DNA of 64,000 nucleotides from Furcasterigmium furcatum (taxonomy: Eukaryota; Ascomycota; Sordariomycetes; Glomerellales; Plectosphaerellaceae). The notes under the pieces are model-generated. The model saw only the letters and a program-made list of their open reading frames with translations, did no database searches and was not told the DNA's origin. How positions within the stretch are numbered: the stretch's first letter is position 1; each line of letters starts with the position of its first letter. The stretch lies in NCBI GenBank assembly GCA_001599815.1, contig BCIA01000003.1, forward strand, positions 868,001 through 932,000, given 5' to 3'. Below, in pieces: positions 43,945 through 54,908 of the stretch. The translations under genes were made by a program, and so were the position numbers.

Positions 43945-46038
43945 TCCTGAGGTTGGTGGCCGGCAACCGCAGGATGCATGACCATCTGCAGCACTTGATA
44001 CTATACAGGCCAAACGGCACAACCACCCCGCCGGAGAAGCATCATGCAACCAATTGCGGCGGCATAAGGGTGGTATTGGAGGAGGTACCGCAACGAGCCA
44101 GCCAGGCGAACCAGATCAACAATGGTCAGTGTCAGACAGGAATTGCTGAGTGGGCGGGATATAGGGATGTGTACACCTCGATGCCGGAATCGTTCCCGTC
44201 GCCATTCAGAACGCTTCCTCGATCCCCTCCAGAACCTCTATTTTCAATGCAGTTTGACACATCATATCCACTCAGGCTTTCTACGGTCAGCCCTCGCACA
44301 GCCCATACCGAATGATAATCGATCGTAAGCTTCTTTTAAAATCACTAGAGAAAACGAGGGGTCCGCCTCACGAGGAGGGGAAGGACTGATGATGGCGGGC
44401 GCTTCTGATGAGGCCCGGCAGAATAACGACCGCCGAAGTATTTGGCGCGGGACATCAGCCTTCAACGAAAGAAACCAAATCACGTGCACCTGGTCGTCTC
44501 GGCGGCAAGCCACACCAGGCCGCTAATTCCATCGCGCCTTGGCTCCCGTCACTGTGGCTTGCGATGGTTTATCTCTACCGGGCCGTAGATGGCTCGGCGC
44601 ACTGATCGCCAGCTAATGATCGACAACCGTCCGTCCCTTCAGGCGGGTTGCACAAGGGGTCGGACACTTCCCGGAACTCTTGAACACGCGTCACAATGTC
44701 TCGTCACAATGTCTCGAGCGCGTTTTCTCTGAAAACAGGAAGGTGCTGTCTGCAAGTCGCAACAATGAAAATTACGAAACTCGAATCGGATCTTGGATCG
44801 CTACCGGTATTACTCTAGGTGCCACAGGTACAAAAGTCAAAGGCCGCATACGGAGTCGGGGTTATTCCAACCCACTTGCCGCCCCGTCTTACATGCGGAT
44901 GCCGCAACCACCGTTGTTACCCCGGTGGGAAGGGTACAGATCGGCAGGGTCCAAGGGGTTGCGGGGTTGGCGGCGGCACTTCGTTGGACACGCCTTGTCT
45001 TGAGATCTCAGCTATGCGAGCTATGCGATGCAGCTAGGACTAGGCTGGAACTGATCTGTACGGCAACGAGCATCCAAGGCCAACTCGGAGACCAACACCC
45101 CACCCACGTGTGTGCGTCCAAGGGCACATCTTTCCCAATACCTCTAGTCACCACGCTAACGCCCATCCCCAGGTACATACAACGCTGAGTCCACGCGGCA
45201 CATTTCCGCTCTGCCTTGTCGTCGATCAGCCAACACCTCAAAGAGTAAGGCGGTACGTTGGCATTCGTCATATCTGAGTGCTCTAAGAGCTCTCAACCAG
45301 CGTCAACCCCACAGCCCAAGATCTACAGCAGCGGAAGAGTCCCGAGCATCCACAGAGTCGCTCGTAGCACAGACGCCCGCGGCATCCTGCCAATCCCATT
45401 TGCGAAGATCTCTCTGTAACGATCGCAACATCAGCAAGTGGCTCAAGGGAATCGGGCCATTCAACGCGCGTAGGTTGAGCGGATGCCGCATCTCCGTGCC
45501 GTACCCCGGAGCCGAGAGTACAAAGCACAGATCGGCACGGAGTTGCGGACGTCTCGGACCCATCGTATATGGGCCTCTGCGGAATAGCAAGGCAAGGCTA
45601 TCGACGTGAAGCTGCAGATACATGGTACTCAGTTTGCTTCAAGTGGGTACGAGAAAGCCTTGCTGCTTCTACACTTGCATCATAACAGAAAATCAACTAC
45701 TGTATGAGGAAGGTAACGACCCTCAAGCTAGCGCCCCACGATGCCCATCGTTGGGCTCAACAAACTCAGAGGTGGAAGTTGACGAGAATCCTTCGAGGCG
45801 ACTGAGACTGGTCTGTCCATGATCAACAGACTTGCGTTTCCTCGGAGCAGAATAGTCTGGAAAGACTGTTCTCCGGGTGCCTTGGCCAGCTTCACAAAAT
45901 CTATATAAACCCTCGGAACTCTCCCCTCAAGACACAATATCTTTCTTCATCCAGACAGCACCAAAACCACAAACACAAGCCTCACATCAACCATCAAACT
46001 CTACCACCTTTTCAAATCACCCCTCCACAACCACCAAA
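43945..46038. other. 2.1 kb intergenic
   Basis: No gene-like frame with motifs. Two small tandem duplications are visible: a 13-bp unit (cgtcacaatgtct) near 44689-44714 and a 9-bp unit (agctatgcg) near 45010-45027. The right end is the defensin-like gene promoter and 5' UTR, with CA-rich leader sequence. Confidence 0.5.
45901..45909 (+). promoter_or_regulatory. TATA box of the defensin-like gene
   Basis: CTATATAAA lies about 135 bp upstream of the ATG at 46039, followed by a CA-rich leader typical of strongly expressed fungal genes. Confidence 0.65.
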
Positions 46039-46397
46039 ATGCAGTTCTTCACTCTCGTCGCCACCCTCGCCGCCTCGGCCGCCTTCGTCTCTGCCTCTCC
46101 CGCTCCCTCCTCCGACCTCCCCGACCTGAACCACCTCCACAACAACCTCGAGAAGGCTCTCGAGCAGGTCGACGCCGCTCTGCAGGCCAAGGCCGACTCT
46201 GAGGTCGAGAAGCGCCAGCCCGGCGGCACCACCTGCACCTTCCTCGGCGAGGAGGCCTGCTGGGGCTCTGTAAGTCTCATCCACATGTACGGATAGCTCG
46301 GGGGGAACAGACACTAATAATTCAACAGTGCTTCGTCCAGACTGGCTGCGGCGGCTACTGCGCCAGCAACAGCGTCTGCACTTGCCTCCGCTGCTAA
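46039..46397 (+). CDS. defensin-like antimicrobial prepropeptide (CSalpha-beta type)
   Basis: 99 residues in two exons, 46039-46269 and 46329-46397. Layout: signal peptide MQFFTLVATLAASAAFVSAS, acidic propeptide to residue 57, dibasic KR at 58-59 (Kex2 type), and a 40-residue mature peptide. The mature part has eight cysteines with spacing C-x7-C-x3-C-x5-C-x3-C-x5-C-x-C-x2-C. The CxxxC (CWGSC), GGYC and CxC (CTC) elements occur in the order of the cysteine-stabilised alpha/beta fold, as in the fungal defensin plectasin. The two extra cysteines could make a fourth disulfide. Fungal defensins act on bacterial cell-wall precursors, and the target here is unknown. The intron lies between Ser and Cys of CWGSC. 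It could instead be an effector that uses the same fold. The TATA box and leader suggest high expression. Confidence 0.83.
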
Positions 46398-46808
46398 GCG
46401 CAGAGTCGTTTGATGACTGGAATTTGATGGCCTCCTGATATCGGGAGTGCATGATGGAGCGAAGGAATGTATTGCGATTCGAAGAGCCCACGGGACCGAA
46501 TATCGCGCGCCATAGTCATGGACATTGTACATCTATGGTCATGGGCCAGTGTTTTGCAATAGGCAGAAATACCACTCTCGTTCCTCTTTCTATGACAATA
46601 TTCTACCACTGGCCGGAAGTGTCTTATTACTCCGATACAGCCTTGAATTGCGCTGTAGATTCTGCACGACTCCTATTGTCTCTGTTTGTAGTTCACGTAC
46701 ATGTAATGTTGCAATTCGGGCTAAGATGGTATCATCCACCACTCGACGGATCATACGGGGCGAAATGCCACACATGGATGTCTAGAAGCTGAATAAATGA
46801 TGAGGTGC
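46398..46808. other. intergenic, 3' flanks
   Basis: 411 bp between the stop codons of the defensin-like gene and the TauD-family gene. Nothing was recognised. Confidence 0.5.
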
Positions 46809-48271
46809 CTAGGGGAAGCCAACTACCGGTTCCGGAAGCCCAAGCGCTTCACGGCGAGACTGGGAAGCTGGGTCAAAATATGGCTTCTCCCCAACCGAAA
46901 CAACACGGTTGCCCCGTCGTTTGCCCCAATAATCACTGCAGGCGTGTCAGCGGTTATTCATGTGTCCTTGTTGAATCTGACTTACCTTGTTGCAGTTTGA
47001 AAGACAGATCGACTACAATTTGAGAAAGACGTCAGCATCTATTCACTGGAAATGGCTGAGCTTCATGCCACGACTTACTTGTCCCAAATGGCCTGGTCGT
47101 TTTTATTCCAACGAAATCGGACGTGGAGGTCGTGGTTTTCGAAGATGAGCTGATCAACTGAGCAGTTTCAGCAATCTTCAGCGTCACAACTCAGTGGCTA
47201 TACTCACAGTAGCTCTTCAAGAGTTCACTCTCCCGCTCAGTGACACCGTTGTACCAACCAGCCTTCACCTGGTGGGCCGCACCAAAGAGACTCTTCCAGC
47301 CGGTCACGGGGTTGGTCCGGACGACCGGGCTATGTGCTCCCGTGTCAGCATTTCTATGTCAGGTTTGTACGACTGCTACTCACTGTTCAGCCTTGAAGGT
47401 AAAGTCGATATTCTCAGGGGCGCCTCGTTCTCCATCGAGAAGCTCCACGCCCGCCTTTTGGCACAGCTCCTCCCACGCGGGCTGATAGTGCACAGCGGTT
47501 ATACCCTCGGCTACTTTCTGAAAGGTGGGAGAGAGGCGGTCGTAGGCCTCGTAGCCCGATGCCCACAACGTGTCTCCGCCAACGTCATCAGGGAGCTGGA
47601 TGATTTTGAGAATTGTGTAGTCGGCCGGGATTCTCTCAAATGTGATGCTTCAACAGGTTAGCATTGGTAAATTCTGAGAAGGCAGGATATGGTGGGTGTA
47701 TGGACATACTCGCCGTGCCACCCCGTACTGGCAATCTTCTTAGGCCTGAACTTGTCCTTGTAGTACTTGTGCATCTCTTCGGACGAGATGACTGACACTT
47801 CGTCATCCAGCTTGCCGTTCTCGTTCACGGAGACACCCCTCTTGCTGTTCGCCAGTGCATGGCGGTGGAGCTTCGAGGTCTCCGGCTTGCCGGTGAGCTC
47901 ACCGAGCTTCTGGGCGAGGATCTTCTGGTCATCAATCTCAATGTCCTGGTTGCGGAAGAATACCACACCACGTTGTGCCACTGCCCGGCCACCTCGTTAG
48001 AATGAACTTACTTCTCGAGGCTTCCCAAAGAGGACTGACCTAGGATACCGAGGTCTCGGAGTTTCTCATCATCGTTCAGCAAGGTGCTGACTTGCAGGTC
48101 TGGGAACTCTCGGCCGATGTTGGAGGTGACATCAAATTGCTTGAACTCATCCAAACTTCCTGAATAGACCAGTGGCTCAGTGAGGCGGGACTTGCTGGAG
48201 TCTTTGGTTACAGCAGGGCCGGACGGGAGGTCCTGCGGCGAGGTGTCAATATCGGCAGAAGGGGGAGCCAT
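46809..48271 (-). CDS. TauD/TfdA-family 2-oxoglutarate dioxygenase, distal His replaced
   Basis: Sulfonate-dioxygenase-like protein in about seven exons, with ATG at 48271 (MAPPSADIDTSPQDLPSG). Landmarks are AQRGVVFFRNQDIEIDDQKI, the first metal-binding pair HxD (WHGD, joined across an intron to ITFERIPADY), GGDTLWASGYEAYDRLSP, HSPVVRTNPVTGWKSLFG, NHDLHVRFRWNKNDQAIWDN and the C-terminal SDYWGKRRGNRVVSVGEKPY. In this family the last metal ligand is a histidine in the segment after WDNR. Here that segment reads RSVFQTATSDY, with glutamine (CAA at 46997-46999). If real, iron binding should be weakened or lost. The gene is divergent from an ACS-type anion transporter. In yeast the same two families, Jlp1 and Soa1, import sulfonates and release sulfite as a sulfur source. 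Substrate assignment is inferred. Confidence 0.86.
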
Positions 48272-49142
48272 GACTGGCGATATCTTGGTCTCTGACAAAT
48301 GGAACTTGGCTCTCGTCCGAATTATGACAAGCACCTAGATCGGTCCCTTGCATCCATATATGCCCGCTTCACCGATCCCTCCATCCTCCTGAATTCCGAT
48401 ATTCCGGATTGCTCAGAGCTCTTGCACGCGCACGTGGCTATCGCGTGATCTTAGGCCATAGCACCTCAACAGCCGGACATGGGTTGAAGCCTGTCGCCGC
48501 CATCAAGATGTCAAACTACGATGGGGATTCCAAACGGGTGGACGGTCAAAGTCCCGTCCGATGTCACGTGTCGCCGGAAATAAGCTCCGGGAAGGGCAAC
48601 AATTCCCAACACGCCGGGCCGGACCGGAGGTCTTCTGTCTCAACTGGCGACGAGCCGGCATGGATTTAAGTCATGGTCAATCTTAGCCCCATGAAAACCA
48701 CGCAAAAGGTCCCCGATGTTCGGCTCCGCCAACTGAATGGAGATTCATCCGGACATTGGATCATCGCGAGTTGCTCTGGCGTCCATGCGGTGCAATCATT
48801 GAAGACAAAAAGTGTTGAACATCAGGCAGGGGTCGAGGGGTCGAGGCCTTCTCAGACTGCCGCAGTATTTCATGGCATTCGCCGCTGCCGAGCGTTGGCG
48901 CCCCTCGATCCGCCAGTGAAGCTCACTGCTTCAGAGGATCCGCGGACATGGAAGATCAGTCTCCATAGTAAAATCTGAAAACTCGAGTGTTAATTCGCTC
49001 AAGCCCCTGAGTCAGCGTCGTGACAGGCTGAGTAGCGCAAGCGACGAATTTGATGAAATATCGCGGTGCATCTCGTCAACTCTTTCAACTTCGTTGTTGT
49101 CTGGTGCATGCGTGCGAGTGTCAGTACTGAACAAGTCCAGCC
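48272..49142. other. divergent promoter region of dioxygenase and transporter
   Basis: 871 bp between the start codons. Short frames only. Shared sulfur-responsive control is possible, but no binding site was demonstrated. Confidence 0.45.
48355..48362 (-). promoter_or_regulatory. TATA-like element of the dioxygenase gene
   Basis: CATATATG, self-complementary, lies about 85 bp upstream of the ATG at 48271. Confidence 0.45.
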
Positions 49143-50751
49143 ATGGAAAAACTCGATGAGAAACACCCCGACCAGAAGCAGCCGGAGGCAGTCTTGACTC
49201 CCTCACCAGCTGCTGTGGATGGCCAGGAGGAGAAACCAGCCTCCACTGGATGGTTCCACTGGCATGAACCCGGCACCTCTGCCCAGGAGAAGCGGCTGAT
49301 CTTCAAGCTCGACTTCTTCATCCTCACCTACGCCTGCATCTCCTTCTTCGTCAAGCAGCTGGACCAGAACAATGTCACCAACGCCTACTCGTCCGGCATG
49401 GCGGAGGAACTCGGGTTCGGCCCCGGCAACGAGCTGTCGTGGATGAACACGTACTTCACCATCGGCACTCTGATCGGCTCCCCGCTTGCCAACCTCGTCA
49501 TGAGCAAGATCCGGCCTCGATACTGGCTGCCTTTCTGCTTGTTCACCTGGTCGCTTTTTGTCCTCTTCTTGTACAAGTGCAACCATGCCTACCAGTTCTA
49601 CATTCTGAGGGTGAGTCGGGGTTTCGGGTATTCGGTTTGATGGTGTCTGACAAGCCTCTCCAGTTCTTCATCGGGTTCTTCGAGAGTTCGGCCTGGCCTG
49701 GCATCTTGTGGATCCTGGGGTCCTGGTATCGCAAGAGTGAGATTGGCAGACGGTCGGCACTCTTTGTGGTGTCCTCGATCATCGGGCAGATGTTCTCGGG
49801 GTATCTCCAAGCGGCCCTGTACAGCGGGATGGACGGTGTTCACGGCCTCTCCGCATGGAGGTGGCTGTTTATCTTCGACTTCATCATTGGTATCCCAGTT
49901 GCCATCTACGGCGTGGTGAGTGTCTTGACGCCATTTCTCATTCTGGATCGTGCCTTCTCTAACCACAGTCTGCCGCGCAGATTGTCATTCCCGATACGCC
50001 GCAAAAGACCAAAGCCTTCTGGCTCAACGAGTGGGAGCGCGAACGAGCCCGCGAGCGCATCGAGGAAGAGGGCCGCAAGCCGACCGGCAAGCTGGACTGG
50101 ACGCTCTTCCGCCGCATCTTCACCTCCTGGCAGGTCTACGCCTTCAGCCTCGGCTTCATGCTATGGAGCCTGACCGCCGCGTCGTACATCATCCAGTCCT
50201 TCACCATCTACCTGCGGCAGAGCGGGTACTCGATCGTCCACGTCAACAACATCCCCACGGCGCTGCCGGCGTTTAACCTCATCGTCATGCTGTCCACGGG
50301 CTGGATCGCAGACAAGCTCGGGGACCGGCGCCAGGTCTTCCTCGTCCTCGGCGTGGTGCTGACCATCGTGTACGCGGTCTTCAGCGCGTGGGACGTGCCG
50401 CACGGCGTCCGGATCGCGTTCTACATCCTGAGTGGTGTCTACGGGTCCTTCACGGTGTTGATGTCGGGATGGATCAACGAGTCCTGCGGCGGCGATGACG
50501 AAAAGCGAGGGTTCCTGCTCGGATTCACCCTCGCTGTGGGCAGCGCCGTCGGCATCCCCTTCCAGCAGCTGCAGTGGCCCAGCTCGCAGGCGCCGTCGTA
50601 CCGGGAGACGCACGGCTGGCCCAGCGCCTTGGCTTTCGTCGTCGCGCTCACGATCTGGACGAGCTGGGGTATTGGTTTTGTCCAGAAGTGGTCGGAGAAG
50701 AGGAAGTCTCGGAAGGAGGGAAGCTCTGGGGAGGAAGAGGTTACGCAGTAG
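49143..50751 (+). CDS. MFS transporter, anion:cation symporter (ACS) family
   Basis: 500 residues in three exons: 49143-49610, 49664-49915 and 49969-50751. A hydrophilic N-terminus of about 55 residues precedes KRLIFKLDFFILTYACISFF, LDQNNVTNAYSSGMAEELGF and SWMNTYFTIGTLIGSPLANL, the classic opening of Dal5/Liz1/Seo1-type permeases. Further family marks are FIGFFESSAWPGILWILGSW, GLSAWRWLFIFDFIIGIPVA and FPDTP-like VIPDTPQKTKAFWLNEWERE before the central loop. About 12 membrane helices are expected. ACS members carry allantoate, vitamins, nicotinate and sulfonates. Divergence from a TauD-family gene favours a sulfonate or similar organic acid. The cytosolic tail is acidic and Ser-rich (EGSSGEEEVTQ). 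Confidence 0.89.
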
Positions 50752-50991
50752 AGGCGACCGCCGGTGGCCGTAAATTTACACGAGGTCGTTGATGCGAAAA
50801 GTCGAGGTTGCGCAGCTGGGTTCGGGGTAGTAGACTATTCAGAAGGACTTGAATAGTAAGTAAGGAGATTTATCTGTCTCAACCGATGTAGAGTGTCTCG
50901 GCGCCATGCCCGCACGCCTCTTTCAAGACATTGAATAAATGGTGAAATGCGCATCCAGTGAAGACCCGCCCCCTGTTCATTTGCTTTATAC

Positions 50992-53900
50992 CTATGGCTT
51001 CCTCATGGAAGTACGTATGACGAAGTTTCGAGTCGCCCAAGACTGCGGTTTATCTCCACTCCGGGAAGGCCTGGTCAAATCTGCAAGGAACATCTCCAGA
51101 GCGTCGTGATCGCGAGCGGCCTCACTATCGAAGTGGTGGCGGAGGTCGCCAAGGAAGTGTGCATGGAAGTTACTAGTAGGGGGCTCGCTCGTCATGAAGA
51201 CCTTAATGACACCCTTGCACGTCGTCTCGCCCTTGAGGCGGAGCATTACGGGCACAACCATGGTCACTCCCCCCGTCTTCTGGCCATAAGGGGGGATCTT
51301 TATGAACCCATTGTGGTTGGTAGCCAAAAGAAGGTTGGAGACATTCAAAGTCGGGCCAACTTTGAAGATAGTCATGTACAGGGGGTCAGGACTGGCGTTG
51401 GTGACGTGAAGAGCCCAGGTGCTGCCGTGTTCCACCTCGATCAAGGTCGAACCTGGAGCGGCACTGTCGCTCGTCAACGAGACAGCTGAGAATTTTTCTT
51501 CGAAGGCATGGTTTGGCTTTTGATTTTCGATCCCCTCGAAGTACTTGAACTGCGCGAGATGCTGTAAGACTCCCAGGATGGAGTGCTCCGCCAGCGGGTT
51601 GTTGATCGGTATCGTAGGGCACATGCGGATCTTCTGCCGAGAGTCGTCAAGGATCTCGTATTCCGCGCTGTCGTTAATCGTGACATGAAATGCGCACGGG
51701 ACGGCGTCGCTCTCCGTCGTGCAACGGAACCAGCGCTGACCGGGGCTCTGTCGGACCCTGTCAGGCACAGCGTCCGCAAATCCAACAACCATATTCGCAG
51801 ACGGCAGGGCAGCGTCCTTAAGTTGAATGACACCCGGCGAAGTCTTCCGAATTCTCCGGAGGCTTCCCCCTTCCTGGGACATTTTGGAGGCAGGGTCGGA
51901 CGGAGCCCCCTCAATCCCTGCGCCTCTGTCAAAAGGCCGTCGTGGGCTCGGGATGAGAAAGTAAGACTCGGCAGCGGCCTCGTTCTTGCACTTGAAGCGG
52001 ATGTTGTCGAAAGCCTGGCGCAGCTGCGCGGACGATGTTATCAGTCTATGTGCGGGAATGACGTGGAGGATTTCATTCTCGATAATGTCGAGAGTGTCGT
52101 GAATAAAGGGTGTGCAATTTGGATGACTGTGAAGCTTGTTGGTCCACTGCGCAACGTCAGCCTGGCATACCTAGGTAATATGAGTCCCATGGGAGCGGAG
52201 ATCTGGACTGCTTACTTTATTGATCTCGTACTCGAGTTGAAACAGTACCTTCGGTTCGAACAACAAAGCCTCCGGGATGCTTCCGGGAGTTTGGAGGCGC
52301 CAGCTTGTCCATTGTCTCTCGAATTCCGAGACGTACTCATTCCCGCCCAGGAACCAGGCTACAAGGTCCAAGAATAGCCAGCCCATGGTCCAGACGTCGG
52401 AGGCTTGAGGCACCTTGTCAATTCGCGTTCCATACATGGATCCCGGGGGGTAGTAGCGGCTTGTCAGAGGAAGCCGGTTTTTGGAAGTATTCAAGGGGCC
52501 ATTCTTTCGTTCGTATGAAGAAACACCACAGTCTGTTAACACGAGAACTCCTCTGGGATCTCGCTTAGATCTGAAGCAGAGGATGTTTTCTGGCCCAATG
52601 TAACCATGGTATTCGTGCATTCCGCCTGTTTTGGCCTGGTTCTTGGAGTTGTGAATGGCTTCCACAGCTCCCGCCAAACCCTGAAGTTGCTGCGCGAGCC
52701 ACCTTGCCTCTGCGATATCCTCAGGCGGTGGCGGCCATGGGTGAAGCTCTGACCAGAACTCCAGGAGGTTGCACTCGGCATGCGGGAAGAGGAAGGCGTA
52801 TGTCCTATTCAATGTAATCGACGCCAGGAGCGTGATCAGGTGCTCATGCATGCTACTGCCCAAGAGTTCCAACTGTCGTAATTGCATATGGAAATATTCG
52901 TCGGCGTTGTGTGCCGAGTGGAGCATTCGGAGGTCAAAGAATGTGTCGTCTAGACCTCGCTGCACGGATACCATTTAGCTGTTCGATCAGGCAGATGTGC
53001 CCTCGTCAAGACTTACATGAAGCAGCGGCTCCCGGAAACCGTGGCTGTACCGATTGATCCTGACGCACTTCACATCTGAGTAAGCCCCCCAAAAGGTTGG
53101 ATTTGGGTTCATCCTCGGCATGGACGTTGCGTCTTCCTGCACCCAAGGAACAATCGCCTGTGTATCGAAGCTGTAAGTTTGGGGAGCCAGGCCGGGCCCG
53201 AACTCGAGAAATGGAACGATGAATCCCCACTGCCGTCGGTCGAAGGAATCCTTTTCAAAACGGGACCAGTCCTGAAAACTCCTGACAGCTCCCTGATCCT
53301 TACGAGAAACAGTTCCGTGACGAGGATGGAAGACGAGTGGCAGGTCTTCATCGCGTATCCCTTCCTTGATGAAATCCGAGAGGTGGTCGGCTTTCTCGAG
53401 CAAGGTAAGCAGTGCATAGATCCTGACATAGCCCCGACGTGGCGACTCAGGGGGGGCTTTGGCGTCCGGGGGCGTCCTGTCTTTTGTCATGATGCGGTTG
53501 AGGACTTCATCTGGCCAGAAGAGATTTCCATGGCTGTCTTTGTATGCAGAGGCCCACAGAAGCTCCTCTAGATCTCGGGGATCACTCTCGTATACGATGT
53601 CTTCTTCGTCGCTGGATTCAGACTGGAGTGACTCAGAGTCTCCCTCGAGTCCAGAAGCAGGCTTCGAGGCGATTTCGGGCTCCGCGATGATGTGCGGTAC
53701 TGTTGGCCCGGCGTCGGTACGGCTCGACTCCAAACTCCACCTCCTCATGTATTTATTGACTTCAGCTACCGAGCCTTCGTTCTTGCGGAGGCTGATGGCG
53801 ATCTGCAAAGAATTCGACAGGTCGCACAAGTTTCTGACGTTGGCGGCGAGGCGGTTCAACGCTTGCCTAGCAGTTGAGTAGTCAGTCTTGAAGCCCGGGG

Positions 53901-54296
53901 CCTCGACGTGATTGAGTTGAGCTCCACGTACCCAATGGCCTCGCTTCTATGTCCCACTGGATCATCCGTTGAGATTAGAGACTTGAGGTGCATGAGATCG
54001 GCCCGTATGAGCCGGAAATTGCCCTCAACCACGACTGCTTCATTCGTACAATTCTGCTGCATCCATTGGAGGGTGCCCGACTCGACGTCCAAGTCCACGC
54101 CCCAGACAAGCAGCTGAACCAGAAGATCGTCTGTGAGTATTTCGTCCTCGGAGGTCCAGTCGTGATGGGTGCCATTGAGTAGAAGTTGCATCTCCTCCAC
54201 GATAGTCTCGTACAGTGATGTCAAACTGATGATCTTAGCTGTCGTGGACGGGCCACCATCGCGGCCTGGCGAAGACATTCTGCCCCGCTGAGACAT
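50992..54296 (-). CDS. multidomain pseudokinase protein (helical N-domain, kinase-like, beta-sandwich)
   Basis: About 1,000 residues in four exons joined in frame from ATG 54296. The N-terminal ~130 residues (ISLTSLYETIVEEMQLLLNG to QALNRLAANVRNLCDLSNSL) look helical and resemble N-domains of fungal STAND-type proteins. Next comes the kinase-associated region FEKDSFDRRQWGFIVPFLEF, then a kinase-like domain, HEHLITLLASITLNRTYAFL to QASDVWTMGWLFLDLVAWFL. It keeps the family pattern DPRGVLVLTDCG but has lost the catalytic residues: HGDIKPEN has become HGYIGPEN (Tyr at 52600-52602), the VAVK-type lysine position reads FDLRML, and the APE site is PPG. The C-terminal third (HLAQFKYFEGIENQ, STWALHVTNASPDPLYMTIF, GFIKIPPYGQK) resembles beta-sandwich tails of fungal caspase-like proteins. 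It is divergent from a HeLo-like gene. A sensor or scaffold role in non-self recognition is inferred. Confidence 0.78.
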
Positions 54297-54908
54297 CAAC
54301 CCTTCTTCGTAAGATGAACTGTTCAATTCAAGGTTCCGAAGATCGTGACAAGGAGAAGACGCTCGGCAACGTTGATGCCTGGTGAAAAGGTTGACGGATT
54401 TGCGCCAGGAGCGGGGTAAATGTTCTCTCTTAACAAGTCTACCTTTTATACTAACAATTCTTGACAGCCAAGAAACGACAAAGGGGGGCAGGGAGCAAAA
54501 CAGACTGTTCGACATGGATATGTACGTCTTTTTCCATTGTACTACCTTAGTAGTGAGTATACCACCTCTTCAAAGGCCTCTCTATTTTTCTTGCCATGAC
54601 TCTCTCGGGAGGAAGGTCGATGCAGACTCGCGATGAGAGGATTTGACCCAGGGTTAGTAGCAATATGATTCGATACTTGACGAGGCTCTGCATGGGCAGC
54701 GTGGCGTCCACCAACCAGAGCCACGGTGCTCTTTCGATGGGATTTTTCGAGTGGGAGCTTCAAAATGGGAGCAGGCTCCCCTCAGACCTCTCGTTCGTCT
54801 TTCTTACCCTTCATCCGACTGGAGTAGTAGGAGCTCCTGAGCGCCTCTCACGCCTCACCACGATCCACACCAAGCGAGCGGGGGCGCTACCCTCAGCCAC
54901 AGGTCCGA
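54297..54908. other. divergent promoter region of the pseudokinase / HeLo-like pair
   Basis: 612 bp between the two start codons. It contains no gene-like frame with motifs and is the only regulatory region available to both genes. Confidence 0.5.

Noticed and set aside
52171..52974. Kinase-like region as a separate short gene
   Set aside because: Splice sites on both sides keep frame with the upstream and downstream exons, and the fungal kinase family normally continues through these parts, so one gene is preferred.
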